A stretch of 16,697 nucleotides of DNA from an uncultured Thomasclavelia sp. (GTDB lineage Bacteria > Bacillota_I > Bacilli_A > Erysipelotrichales > Coprobacillaceae). Positions 6,531 to 14,375 of the stretch are shown here, piece after piece (position 1 is the stretch's first letter; each line of letters starts with the position of its first letter). A program made the position numbers and the translations under genes. Location of the stretch: positions 1 through 16,697 of the forward strand of contig CAJUOR010000040.1 of NCBI GenBank assembly GCA_910588165.1, in the 5' to 3' direction. A model generated the notes under the pieces. It had not been told where the DNA came from and did no database searches. It saw only the letters and a program-made list of their open reading frames with translations.

Positions 6531-6538
6531 TATGTTTA

Positions 6539-8176
6539 TTATTCGACACCAATAATAAATGAATAAACCGGTTGTTTTCCCTCGCTTGCATCTACTTCGA
6601 CATCATAGTTATCTTCAATGTAAGCAGTCATTTCTTCAAGCTCTTCGCTTGTTACATCTTCACCTGCAATCAGTGTTACAATTTCATCATCTTCACCAAT
6701 CAATTCAGATAAAGCCTTCTTACAAGCTTCCATTTTGTCAGGAATACACGCCACAATTTTCTTTTCAACTAAAGCCATATAATCATTAGCACGAATATCA
6801 ACACCATCAATATTAGTATCTTTAATAGCAAATGTTACTTGTCCGGTCTTAACATTAGCAATCGCTTCGTTCATATCCTCAATGATTGATTCTAAATCAG
6901 CCTCAGGATTGAACATGATACACGCTGATAAACCTTGTGGAATCGTTTTAGAAGGAATAACAATCACGTTGATTTCATCTTCTAAAATAACTGCTGCTTG
7001 TTGAGCTGTCATTACAATATTAGAATTGTTTGGCAAGATAATGACATTATCGGCATTGACACCACGAATAGCTGCCACAATATCCTCAGTAGATGGATTC
7101 ATTGTCTGCCCACCGCTGACAACTTCATCACATCTTAATTCCATAAACATATCTTTAATACCATCACCGGCAGCAACAGAAATCAAAGCTAATTTCTTAT
7201 GAGCAACTTCTTGCTTTGCTTCCGCTTCTTTTTCAATGATAGAATTATGTTGTTCTTGCATATTTTCAATCTTTAATTTAATAAACTCTCCGAAACGCTG
7301 GGCTAAATTCAAGGCATTCCCAGGTTTTAAAGTATGCACATGTACTTTGACAATATCATCATCTTGGACAACGACAATAGATTCACCCGGAATTTTAGAT
7401 AATTCTGTTTTTAAACGATCTTCGGTAAATGATTTACGTTTGCGAGGATCTAAACGGAAAATAAATTCAGTACAATAACCAAATCCCTGTTCTTCAACAT
7501 CCATTTCAGCTAAATTTTGCTTTGAAGCATCTTTAGCCATATCCACTTCAACTAACTCAATCTTTTCACCGTTCATTCCAGCTAAGAAACCTGAAAGAAT
7601 TAAAACCAATCCTGCTCCACCACTGTCTACAACACCGACTTCTTTTAATACCGGTAAAAGCTCAGGTGTATGGTCTAATGAAATTTCTGCTCTTTTAACA
7701 AAATAAGAGAACAAGTCTTCAATTTCCATATCTTCCTTAACATATAACATCGTATCTTCTGCCGCTTCACGAATAACAGTTAAAATCGTTCCTTCAACCG
7801 GACGCATAACTGCACGATAAGCAACTTCGGCACCTTTTTTTAAGGCTTCGGCTAACTCAATGGCATTGACTTCTTTTTTACCTTCTAATCCCATTGAAAT
7901 TCCACGGAATATCTGTGATAAAATAACCCCTGAGTTCCCTCTGGCACCCATCAATAGCCCTTTAGATAACTTCTTTGAGATTTCGTAAATATCATCTGTA
8001 TCCATTGGTACAATATCTCTTGCCCCGGAAGTAAAAGTTAAACTCATATTCGTACCTGTATCTCCATCAGGGACCGGAAATACATTTAAAGCATCGATTT
8101 CCGGATAATAGTTGTGAAGAGCGTTAGCTCCACAAATTACCATCGATTTAAATATCTGCCCATTTATTGATTTCAT
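6539..8176 (-). CDS. fakA: Fatty acid kinase ATP-binding subunit FakA (DhaL/DAK2 domain)
   Basis: FakA phosphorylates exogenous fatty acids carried by FakB (DegV-family) proteins; the acyl-phosphate enters phospholipid synthesis through PlsY or is converted to acyl-ACP by PlsX. The 545 residues match the usual length. The N-terminal DhaL domain (about 1-200) has FPVPDGDTGTNM at 33-44, with Asp37 and Asp39 as the Mg-ATP ligands, and GARGNSGVILSQIFRG at 78-92. The middle and C-terminal domains follow, with GGQTMNPSTEDI and PNNSNIVMTAQQAA in the region typical of YloV proteins. AGGGAGG lies about seven bases before the ATG, and the Asp23-family gene ends 14 bases upstream, so the two form an operon. 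No fakB gene is present in the window. Confidence 0.95.
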   Translation of the reverse strand: MKSINGQIFKSMVICGANALHNYYPEIDALNVFPVPDGDTGTNMSLTFTSGARDIVPMDTDDIYEISKKLSKGLLMGARGNSGVILSQIFRGISMGLEGKKEVNAIELAEALKKGAEVAYRAVMRPVEGTILTVIREAAEDTMLYVKEDMEIEDLFSYFVKRAEISLDHTPELLPVLKEVGVVDSGGAGLVLILSGFLAGMNGEKIELVEVDMAKDASKQNLAEMDVEEQGFGYCTEFIFRLDPRKRKSFTEDRLKTELSKIPGESIVVVQDDDIVKVHVHTLKPGNALNLAQRFGEFIKLKIENMQEQHNSIIEKEAEAKQEVAHKKLALISVAAGDGIKDMFMELRCDEVVSGGQTMNPSTEDIVAAIRGVNADNVIILPNNSNIVMTAQQAAVILEDEINVIVIPSKTIPQGLSACIMFNPEADLESIIEDMNEAIANVKTGQVTFAIKDTNIDGVDIRANDYMALVEKKIVACIPDKMEACKKALSELIGEDDEIVTLIAGEDVTSEELEEMTAYIEDNYDVEVDASEGKQPVYSFIIGVE

Positions 8177-8190
8177 GTTGATCCTCCCTA

Positions 8191-8547
8191 CTAACTAATG
8201 ACACTTACACCCTGTACATAGACATTGATAGAATCAACCTCAACATCTAAAGATGTTTCTAATACATATTTTACTTTCTTTTGTACTTCAAAAACGATTT
8301 CGGAAATTTTCATACCATATCCGACAATAATATATACATCGATCATAATGCCTGTATCTTTATCTGTTACAAGCACGCCTCTTGAGTAATTTTCAAGTTT
8401 TAATAATTCATATAAGCCGTCTTTCAACATTTTTTGACTTGCCATGCCTACAACGCCATAGCATTCCGTTACTGCTCCACCAACAATTGTTGCGATAACC
8501 TCATTTGAAATATTGATATTTCCCAATTTTGTACTTCTTTCAAACAT
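8191..8547 (-). CDS. Asp23/Gls24 family protein (YloU type)
   Basis: A 118-residue Asp23/Gls24 protein. It opens with NINISNEVIATIVGGAVTECYGVVGM, ends with VDSINVYVQGVSV, and has the central VTDKDTGIMIDVYIIVGYGMKI strand region typical of the family. S. aureus Asp23 is a membrane-associated protein linked to cell-envelope stress, but the role of YloU itself is not settled. AAAGGGGAT lies about eight bases before the ATG. The gene is first in the operon with fakA, an arrangement conserved across Firmicutes, with its own near-consensus promoter in the divergent rpmB region. Confidence 0.92.
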   Translation of the reverse strand: MFERSTKLGNINISNEVIATIVGGAVTECYGVVGMASQKMLKDGLYELLKLENYSRGVLVTDKDTGIMIDVYIIVGYGMKISEIVFEVQKKVKYVLETSLDVEVDSINVYVQGVSVIS

Positions 8548-8608
8548 ATAATAAATCCCCTTTCTTTATAATAGATTTATTCATCGAAATAGACTATAAT
8601 ACGCACAT

Positions 8609-8637
8609 ATTATAGCCTATTTTAATTCGATAATCAA
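8609..8637 (-). promoter_or_regulatory. Promoter of the Asp23-fakA operon with overlapping dyad
   Basis: On the minus strand TTGATT (8632-8637) and TATAAT (8609-8614) are exactly 17 bases apart. An inverted repeat, CTATAATA and TATTATAG (arms 8594-8601 and 8608-8615), covers the -10 element and the expected start of transcription near 8602, and could be an operator. Confidence 0.7.
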
Positions 8638-8774
8638 ATATTTTAACAGCCTGAAAGCGAAATCATTATTATTTTTGTAGCTTTTTTCTAATTTAGAAAC
8701 AAATTAAAAATATTTCTCAATTTTATAATATCTAAAAAGTATCCTTTTATTCAGATAAAAAAAATAAAAATATA
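8638..8774. other. AT-rich spacer between divergent promoters
   Basis: This is the middle of the 310-base gap between the Asp23-family gene and rpmB. It holds no plausible gene. The only notable structure is an interrupted palindrome, TTTCTAA-T-TTAGAAA (8685-8699). The remainder is A/T tracts, probably UP-element-like DNA for the two flanking promoters. Confidence 0.4.
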
Positions 8775-8803
8775 TTGATTTTTAGATTAAATAATGCTAT
8801 TAT
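8775..8803 (+). promoter_or_regulatory. Promoter of rpmB
   Basis: TTGATT (8775-8780) and TATTAT (8798-8803) are exactly 17 bases apart, preceded by long A/T tracts that suit a strongly expressed ribosomal protein gene. Transcription should start near 8810, giving a leader of about 48 bases. Confidence 0.72.
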
Positions 8804-8857
8804 ATCAAGGCATGAGTAAAAAACAAACCACTATACTAGATAAGGGGGTCATTGGAA

Positions 8858-9043
8858 ATGTCAAGAAAATGTGCAATCACCGGTAAAGGTGCTTTAACAG
8901 GTAACAGACGTTCACACGCTTTAAATGCTACAAAAAGAAAATGGAATGTTAACTTACAAAAAGTTACTTTGTTAATTGATGGAAAACCTAAAAAAGTAAG
9001 AATTTCTGCTAGAGCTTTAAAAACTTTAAGAAAATCTGCTTAA
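8858..9043 (+). CDS. rpmB: Ribosomal protein bL28
   Basis: bL28 is a small basic protein of the 50S subunit. The 61 residues match the family: MSRKCAITGKGALTGNRRSHA, then NATKRKWNVNLQKV and a C-terminal GKPKKVRISARALKTLRK. Only one cysteine (Cys5) is present, so this is a zinc-free form without paired CxxC motifs. I chose ATG 8858, with AAGGGGG at 8842-8848 about nine bases upstream; a TTG two codons earlier is less likely. A terminator follows, and the P-loop kinase gene lies 58 bases downstream on the same strand. Divergence from the Asp23-family gene is the conserved Firmicute arrangement. Confidence 0.97.
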   Translation: MSRKCAITGKGALTGNRRSHALNATKRKWNVNLQKVTLLIDGKPKKVRISARALKTLRKSA

Positions 9044-9047
9044 TAAC

Positions 9048-9071
9048 AAAGCGTCATTTTAGACGCTTTTT
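9048..9071 (+). terminator. Terminator after rpmB
   Basis: AAAGCGTC (9048-9055) pairs with GACGCTTT (9062-9069) around the loop ATTTTA, followed by TT and further T-rich sequence. It lies just before the ribosome binding site of the next gene, so that gene may depend on partial readthrough. Confidence 0.82.
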
Positions 9072-9101
9072 ATTTTCTTTAAAAAAGGAGGAAAACAAGC
9101 T

Positions 9102-9623
9102 ATGAAAATCAACATCATCGGCTACAGCGGTTCGGGTAAAAGTACACTTGCTAAATATATTGCGCAATATTATGATTATCCATATCTTTATTTAGATGCG
9201 GTTAATTTCCAAGCTCATTGGGCTTATCGTAATCACGAAGAAGCTTTAAAATTGGTCGCTGATTTTATGCAACATGAAAGCTATGTCTTAGATGGTAACT
9301 ACCATAAGTTCTTTTATGATAGACGGATGCAAGAAGCAAACTACATTATCTTTTTAAACTTTAATCGTTTTACTTGCCTATTTCGAGCATTCAGAAGATA
9401 TTGGAGAAATAGAGGCAAAGTCAGAGAAAGTGCAGCCGATGATTGCATTGATAAATTCGATTTTGAATTTTTTATGTGGATTATTAAAGATGGTAGAAGC
9501 CCTAAAACCATTCAAAGTTATCAGGCACTAAAAAAACAATACCCTCATAAATTCATCGAGATTAAAAATCAGAGGCAACTTAACCATTTTTATCAACATA
9601 TTGAAACATATCTATCTAGGTAG
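9102..9623 (+). CDS. Small P-loop nucleotide kinase-like protein (adenylate kinase/FlaR-like)
   Basis: A 173-residue cytoplasmic P-loop protein. Walker A is GYSGSGKST at residues 7-15. LYLDAVNF near residue 30 and SYVLDGNYHK near 60 match the acceptor-side and Walker-B-like segments of the 'adenylate kinase and related kinase / DNA topology modulation protein' group, and RAFRRYWRNRGKVRE near 105 gives the arginine-rich lid. The substrate is unknown. AAGGAGG (9085-9091) is ten bases before the ATG. No separate promoter fits in the 30 bases after the rpmB terminator, so expression probably comes from readthrough. It has its own terminator overlapping the stop codon. Confidence 0.75.
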   Translation: MKINIIGYSGSGKSTLAKYIAQYYDYPYLYLDAVNFQAHWAYRNHEEALKLVADFMQHESYVLDGNYHKFFYDRRMQEANYIIFLNFNRFTCLFRAFRRYWRNRGKVRESAADDCIDKFDFEFFMWIIKDGRSPKTIQSYQALKKQYPHKFIEIKNQRQLNHFYQHIETYLSR

Positions 9624-9646
9624 AGCATAACCGCTCTATCTTTTTT
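9619..9646 (+). terminator. Terminator after the P-loop kinase
   Basis: GGTAGAGC (9619-9626) pairs with GCTCTATC (9633-9640), with one G-T wobble and a six-base loop, followed by TTTTTT. It overlaps the TAG stop codon at 9621-9623. Confidence 0.88.
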
Positions 9647-9677
9647 GTATGAGAAGTAGAAGTATTAAATAGCCTAT

Positions 9678-9715
9678 AAAAAATCCTTCCTGGATAGTTT
9701 GATTATCCAAGAAGG
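9678..9715 (-). terminator. Terminator of the hrcA-grpE-dnaK-dnaJ operon
   Basis: CCTTCCTGGATA (9685-9696) and TATCCAAGAAGG (9704-9715) form a 12-position stem with one mismatch and a seven-base loop. On the minus strand it is followed by ATTTTTTATA. It lies about 94 bases beyond the dnaJ stop. The intervening 93 bases hold no plausible gene and form a 3' untranslated region. Confidence 0.83.
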
Positions 9716-9808
9716 CGTAGTCTATTCAAATTTAATGCGCTATATTACCTTTTTGCACTTCATCAAAAAGACGATGATGTTAAGTTTCCGATTAAGTGAT
9801 AGCTTCTT

Positions 9809-10918
9809 CTATAATTTGAAAGCTTTTTTAAAGTTGCCAAAGAAAGTATCGTGTTTCTTTTCTTTCTCTCTAATCTTTTGGTAAAGATCTTTTTCATCTT
9901 TAGATAGCTTTGTAGGGATTTTAACTTCAACTTTAACCATTTCATCACCATAGTTATCGCTTCTTAAGTCTTTTACCCCTTTACCACGTAAACGGAAAGT
10001 TGTACCATGTTGCGTTCCTTCCGGAATTTTCAATTCAACTTCGCCATACACAGTCGGTACATCAATTGTACAACCCAAAATCGCATCAATGGCTGAAATC
10101 GGTACTGAAATATGGATATTTCGACCATCTCTTATAAAATGTTCATGTGGTTTAACTAAAACTTCTACGAATAAATCGCCGTTTGGTCCGCCATTAGCAC
10201 CTCGTTCGCCCTTACCTGCAACACGTAATTGCTGTCTTGAATTGATTCCGGCCGGTATATTCAATTCAACTGTAATATTCTTATTGGTATAGCCATCACC
10301 ATGGCAATGTGGACATTTTTCTTTAACTGTTTGACCGGTCCCACCGCAATCAGGACAAGTACTCGTATTCACAAAAGTACCGAAAGCTGTCCTTTGCTGT
10401 GTTTTGATTGTTCCGCTACCACCACAGCGTGAACAAGTCTGAACATCATTTGGTGTTTTAGCACCTGTGCCATGGCAATGTGGACATTGCTCATCTACAT
10501 TAAGCTTTAAATCCATTTTCTTGCCTTTGATAGCTTCCATAAAATCAATTTGAATTTGTATAAAACGATCTTCGCCTTGCATCGGTCCGCTACGACGTGC
10601 TCTTGTCTGTCCGCCACCAAAAAAGCTTGAGAAAATATCTGACATATCTTCAAAGCCACCAAATCCGCCGGTACCGCCACCTGCTGTCTGATCAAAAGCA
10701 GCATGTCCATAGCGGTCATAAGCCGCTTTCTTATTGGCATCGCTCAAGACATCGTAGGCTTCTTGAACTTCCTTGAATTTTGCTTCGGCATCCGGTTCTT
10801 TATTAACGTCCGGATGATATTTTTTGGCTAGTTTACGATAAGCTCGTTTGATTTCGTCAGCACTTGAATTCTTGTTTACACCTAAAACCTCATAAAAATC
10901 ACGTTTGCTTCCTGCCAT
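9809..10918 (-). CDS. dnaJ: Chaperone DnaJ (Hsp40)
   Basis: DnaJ stimulates DnaK ATPase and delivers unfolded substrates. The 369 residues show a complete type I protein: a J domain (about 5-70) with the HPD motif in KYHPDVNK, a Gly/Phe region with GGFGGF, and four zinc-binding repeats CPHCHGTG, CSRCGGSG, CPDCGGTG and CPHCHGDG (about residues 145-210). The C-terminal substrate-binding domains follow, with GDLFVEVLVKPH and FRLRGKGVKDL. AGGGGTG lies just before the ATG. It is last in the heat-shock operon, separated from dnaK by a strong hairpin that may reduce its expression, and is followed by a terminator. Confidence 0.98.
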   Translation of the reverse strand: MAGSKRDFYEVLGVNKNSSADEIKRAYRKLAKKYHPDVNKEPDAEAKFKEVQEAYDVLSDANKKAAYDRYGHAAFDQTAGGGTGGFGGFEDMSDIFSSFFGGGQTRARRSGPMQGEDRFIQIQIDFMEAIKGKKMDLKLNVDEQCPHCHGTGAKTPNDVQTCSRCGGSGTIKTQQRTAFGTFVNTSTCPDCGGTGQTVKEKCPHCHGDGYTNKNITVELNIPAGINSRQQLRVAGKGERGANGGPNGDLFVEVLVKPHEHFIRDGRNIHISVPISAIDAILGCTIDVPTVYGEVELKIPEGTQHGTTFRLRGKGVKDLRSDNYGDEMVKVEVKIPTKLSKDEKDLYQKIREKEKKHDTFFGNFKKAFKL

Positions 10919-10942
10919 ATTTACACCCCTATTTCCCCTTGA

Positions 10943-10965
10943 AAGCCAAGGTTATACCTTGGCTT
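10943..10965 (-). promoter_or_regulatory. Intercistronic hairpin between dnaK and dnaJ
   Basis: AAGCCAAGG (10943-10951) and CCTTGGCTT (10957-10965) are perfectly complementary arms around a five-base loop. On the minus strand the hairpin starts ten bases after the dnaK stop and is not followed by a T-run but by TTCAAGGGG. It is therefore more likely an mRNA-stabilising or partial attenuation structure that sets the dnaK:dnaJ ratio than a full terminator. Confidence 0.6.
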
Positions 10966-10975
10966 AAAGTTTATG

Positions 10976-12778
10976 TTAGTTTTTTTCTTGGAAATCAGCA
11001 TCTACAACACCATCATCTTGTGGTTGGTCATTTGCAGCCCCACCTTGTTGCTGTTGGTAAGCATAAGCAGCCATTTGTTGTGTCATTTTTTCCAATTCTT
11101 CCATCTTCGCTTCTAAAGTAACCATATCATTGTTATCTAAAGCTGTCTTTAATTCATCGCGAAGTGCTGTTGCCTGAGCTTTTTGGTTATCATCAATCTT
11201 ATCGCCTTGTTCAGCTAAAGCTTTGTCGATTTCATTGATCATTTGTTCAGCCTTATTTCTTGTTTCTACTTCTTTACGACGTTTTTCATCTTCGGCTCTG
11301 TTAGCTTCAGCCTCTTTAACCATTCTATCAATTTCTTCTTGTTTTAAACCTGTACTGTTTTGAATAGTGATAGATTGTTCTTTGTTGTTCTTTAAGTCTT
11401 TAGCCTTAACATTAACAATACCGTTAACGTCGATGTTGAAAGTAACTTCGATTTGAGGTACACCACGAGGTGCACGATCAATACCATCTAACTTGAATAA
11501 ACCTAAAGTCTTGTTATCTCTTGCCATTGAACGTTCACCTTGTAATACATGAATATCAACAGCCGGCTGATTATCTTCAGCAGTTGAGAAAATTTGTGAT
11601 TTGGTTGTTGGGATAGTTGTATTTCTTTCAATTAAAACAGTCATAACACCACCCATTGTTTCGATACCTAATGATAATGGCGTAACGTCCAATAAAACGA
11701 TATCTTTAACATCACCGGCAATAACGCCACCTTGAATCGCTGCACCCATAGATACAACTTCATCAGGGTTAACTGATTTATTTGGTTCTTTACCTAATAA
11801 ACGTTTAACTGATTCTTGGACGGCCGGAATACGAGTTGACCCACCGACTAATAAAACTTGGTCGATTTGACTAGGAGACATATTAGCATCACTTAAAGCC
11901 TGACGAACAGGTCCTTCTGTACGTGCTACTAAGTTTCTAGTTAACTCATCGAATTTAGCACGAGTTAATGTCATTTCAAAGTGAACTGGTCCATTAGCAT
12001 TCATTGAGATGAATGGCAATGAGATTTGGGTCTGCATCATACCGGATAAATCTTTCTTAGCTTTTTCAGCGGCTTCTTTAACACGTTGCATTGCCATTTT
12101 ATCATTGCTTAAATCAATACCTTGTTCTTGTTTAAATGTTGCAACCATATAATCCATGACAGCTTTGTCAAAGTCATCACCGCCAAGTAAGTTATCACCG
12201 GCAGTCGCTAATACTTCAAAAGTACCATCAGCTAAATCCAAGATAGAAACGTCAAATGTTCCTCCACCTAAGTCATAAACTAATACTTTTTGTTCTTGTT
12301 CTAATTTATCCAAACCAAACGCTAAAGCGGCTGCTGTTGGTTCGTTAATAATACGTTCAACTTCTAATCCGGCAATTTTACCTGCATCTTTTGTAGCTTG
12401 ACGCTGAGCGTCATTGAAATATGCCGGAACAGTAATAACAGCACTTGTTACTGTTTCACCTAAATAAGCTTCTGCTGTTTTCTTTAAGTTTTGTAAGATC
12501 ATTGCAGAAATTTCTTCCGGTGTATAGTCTTTGTCATTGACATGTTCCTTATGTCCTGTACCCATATGACGTTTAATAGAGCTTACTGTATCCTTATTTG
12601 TAACAGCCTGGTTTTTAGCAGCTTGTCCAACAATAATTTCACCGTTTTTAAATGCGACAACTGAAGGTGTTGTACGAATCCCTTCAGGGTTTGCAATAAC
12701 TTTTGCTTCACCATTTTCCATAATACTTACACATGAATTTGTTGTACCTAAGTCGATACCGATAATTTTTTTACTCAT
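10976..12778 (-). CDS. dnaK: Chaperone DnaK (Hsp70)
   Basis: DnaK binds exposed hydrophobic peptides in an ATP-controlled cycle with GrpE and DnaJ. The 600 residues contain phosphate-1 motif GIDLGTTNSC (7-16), the phosphate-2 region YDLGGGTFDVSIL (about 170), adenosine motif LLVGGSTRIP (about 310), the interdomain linker LLDVTPLSLGIETMGG, and the C-terminal helical lid. The tail is Gln/Gly-rich (YQQQQGGAAND) and ends VDADFQEKN. The length fits Gram-positive DnaK. AGGAGG (12786-12791) lies seven bases before the ATG and overlaps the grpE stop codon, so translation is coupled. Control is through HrcA and the CIRCE elements upstream of hrcA. Confidence 0.99.
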   Translation of the reverse strand: MSKKIIGIDLGTTNSCVSIMENGEAKVIANPEGIRTTPSVVAFKNGEIIVGQAAKNQAVTNKDTVSSIKRHMGTGHKEHVNDKDYTPEEISAMILQNLKKTAEAYLGETVTSAVITVPAYFNDAQRQATKDAGKIAGLEVERIINEPTAAALAFGLDKLEQEQKVLVYDLGGGTFDVSILDLADGTFEVLATAGDNLLGGDDFDKAVMDYMVATFKQEQGIDLSNDKMAMQRVKEAAEKAKKDLSGMMQTQISLPFISMNANGPVHFEMTLTRAKFDELTRNLVARTEGPVRQALSDANMSPSQIDQVLLVGGSTRIPAVQESVKRLLGKEPNKSVNPDEVVSMGAAIQGGVIAGDVKDIVLLDVTPLSLGIETMGGVMTVLIERNTTIPTTKSQIFSTAEDNQPAVDIHVLQGERSMARDNKTLGLFKLDGIDRAPRGVPQIEVTFNIDVNGIVNVKAKDLKNNKEQSITIQNSTGLKQEEIDRMVKEAEANRAEDEKRRKEVETRNKAEQMINEIDKALAEQGDKIDDNQKAQATALRDELKTALDNNDMVTLEAKMEELEKMTQQMAAYAYQQQQGGAANDQPQDDGVVDADFQEKN

Positions 12779-12789
12779 ATATAGTCCTC

Positions 12790-13320
12790 CTATTCATTCA
12801 CCTTGACTAAAGATGCGCGAATTACACGATCTTTCAATTTATATCCTTTTTGTAATTCCTCAGTAATCATGTTGCTTTCTACACCTTCAACATTAGTCAT
12901 CATGACTGCCTGATGGAAATTCGGATCAAACTCTTTACCTACCGCTTCGATTTCTTCAACCCCATGTTTTTTTAACACATCTAATAATTGAGTTGTAATC
13001 ATATCGAAGCCCTTTAAAAATGCCTTGATTTCTTCACTTGCCTCTTGTCCCAAAGCTCGTTGTAAGTTATCGACAATTGGCAACAAATCGCTTGCGAAAT
13101 CCTGTAACATAAACTTCAAAGCATTTTCATGTTCTATTTTCAGACGTTTTTTTAAATTTTCCATGTCCGCAAACACTTTATAATAATCTGTTTTCCATTG
13201 ATTCACTTGTTCAGTTAAATCTGAAATTTGATTTTTCAACATAGAAGCTTCATCGACTTGTTCAACAGTTTCCTGCTCTTCAATCTCATCTTCTTGTTTT
13301 AGTTCTTTTTCATCGTTCAT
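12790..13320 (-). CDS. grpE: Nucleotide exchange factor GrpE
   Basis: GrpE releases ADP from DnaK and acts as a dimer. I place the start at ATG 13320 (176 residues): AGAGGTGA (13325-13332) is just upstream and includes the hrcA stop codon. The open frame extends 21 codons further upstream into hrcA in another frame, which I reject as native. An acidic Glu-rich N terminus (residues 1-30) precedes a long coiled coil (about 27-80) with SDLTEQVNQWKTDYYKVFADMENLKKRL. The C-terminal beta domain has GVEEIEAVGKEFDPNFHQAV and EELQKGYKLKDRVIRASLVKV, the family signature. It lies four bases after hrcA and overlaps the dnaK ribosome binding site. Confidence 0.97.
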   Translation of the reverse strand: MNDEKELKQEDEIEEQETVEQVDEASMLKNQISDLTEQVNQWKTDYYKVFADMENLKKRLKIEHENALKFMLQDFASDLLPIVDNLQRALGQEASEEIKAFLKGFDMITTQLLDVLKKHGVEEIEAVGKEFDPNFHQAVMMTNVEGVESNMITEELQKGYKLKDRVIRASLVKVNE

Positions 13321-13324
13321 TATC

Positions 13325-14362
13325 TCACCTCTTATTGCGCTTTTCTTGTTCTTCAAAGATTTCTTCAATGTTTTTTGAAACATACTCGACTAACGAAACA
13401 ACTCTTTCATAAGGCATACGAGTAGGTCCGATGACAGAAATAGTTCCCTTAGTTGTCATACTTGTTTTAAATGAGGCACTGATGACTGACACATCATTTA
13501 AATTGGAAATAGGAACATCTGACCCAATCTTCACTGTAACACCTTCATCTTCAATCAAAGGTGTTAAGGCATGCCACATTTGGCTGTTCTCAAAAGCACT
13601 GACTAACTTTCTGATTTTATTCACGTCATTAAATTCCGGCTGATATAACATATTTTCTTTACCTGAGAAATAAACGTTATTGCGGGCAAAATTCATAAAT
13701 GCTTCAAAGAAGGCATTGAATAAAATCTCATGTTCTTTAATTCGCTTGGCAAGAATCGGTTTTATTTCTCTTTCCAGCTTCTTGACTACCTCGTCAATAG
13801 GTGTTCCAATTAACATATCATTCATGACACCGACACATGATTGAATATCTTCTAAAGATAGTTCACGATTAACTGTGAATGTTTTATTTTCCACATGGCC
13901 CTTGTCTGTCACAATAATGACGGTTACACTTTGACTTGTGAGAGGCACCATCGTAATCTGTTGTAAAGATTCATACGGAGAATCCGGTCCTAACACAATT
14001 GAAGTCAACTGTGTCAGTTCACTTAACATCTCACAACTACGATGGACAATTTCATTTAAAGAACGACGTCTGTCATGAAACAATAGTTGCATTTCATTTT
14101 GGATACTATCCTCAACACTTGTTTCTAATAAATGCTCAACATAGTAACGATAGCCATCGGCACTTGGCACACGCCCTGATGAAGTATGAGTCTTCTCTAA
14201 ATACCCGATTTCCTCCAACGCTGCCATATCATTACGAATCGTCGCACTTGAGTAAGGCAAATGATATTTCTGCATCAGTGTTTTAGAACCTACAGGTTCT
14301 GCTGTTTCAATGAACTCTTCTACAATAGCTTTGAAGATAGTCAACTGTCTTGCAGATAACAT
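13325..14362 (-). CDS. hrcA: Heat-inducible transcription repressor HrcA
   Basis: HrcA binds CIRCE operators and represses its own operon; its folding depends on GroEL, so heat stress relieves repression. The 345 residues are typical. The N-terminal winged helix (about 1-75) contains YHLPYSSATIRNDMAALEE and the wing KTHTSSGRVPSADGYRYYVEHL. A GAF-like dimerisation domain follows, and the C-terminal part has VSVISASFKT and GPTRMPYERVVSLVEYVSK. ACCTCCTT on the plus strand (14369-14376) is the AAGGAGGT ribosome binding site, six bases before the ATG and abutting the proximal CIRCE, so a bound or folded operator could affect translation. First gene of the operon with grpE, dnaK and dnaJ. Confidence 0.98.
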   Translation of the reverse strand: MLSARQLTIFKAIVEEFIETAEPVGSKTLMQKYHLPYSSATIRNDMAALEEIGYLEKTHTSSGRVPSADGYRYYVEHLLETSVEDSIQNEMQLLFHDRRRSLNEIVHRSCEMLSELTQLTSIVLGPDSPYESLQQITMVPLTSQSVTVIIVTDKGHVENKTFTVNRELSLEDIQSCVGVMNDMLIGTPIDEVVKKLEREIKPILAKRIKEHEILFNAFFEAFMNFARNNVYFSGKENMLYQPEFNDVNKIRKLVSAFENSQMWHALTPLIEDEGVTVKIGSDVPISNLNDVSVISASFKTSMTTKGTISVIGPTRMPYERVVSLVEYVSKNIEEIFEEQEKRNKR

Positions 14363-14375
14363 GCACTTACCTCCT

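Noticed and set aside
8548..8857. Riboswitch or T-box in the rpmB/Asp23 divergent region
   Set aside because: No conserved riboswitch core, T-box motif or leader terminator is seen; both leaders are short.
9763..9951. Minus-strand frame overlapping the dnaJ 3' end
   Set aside because: It is out of frame with dnaJ, has no recognisable domain, and its start lies within dnaJ coding sequence.
10507..11121. Open frames opposite to or overlapping dnaJ and dnaK
   Set aside because: They are out-of-frame or antisense shadows of strongly conserved genes, with low-complexity translations and no ribosome binding sites.
13321..13383. N-terminal extension of grpE
   Set aside because: The upstream ATG lies inside hrcA without a good ribosome binding site; AGAGGTGA directly precedes the ATG at 13320, where the usual acidic GrpE N terminus begins.
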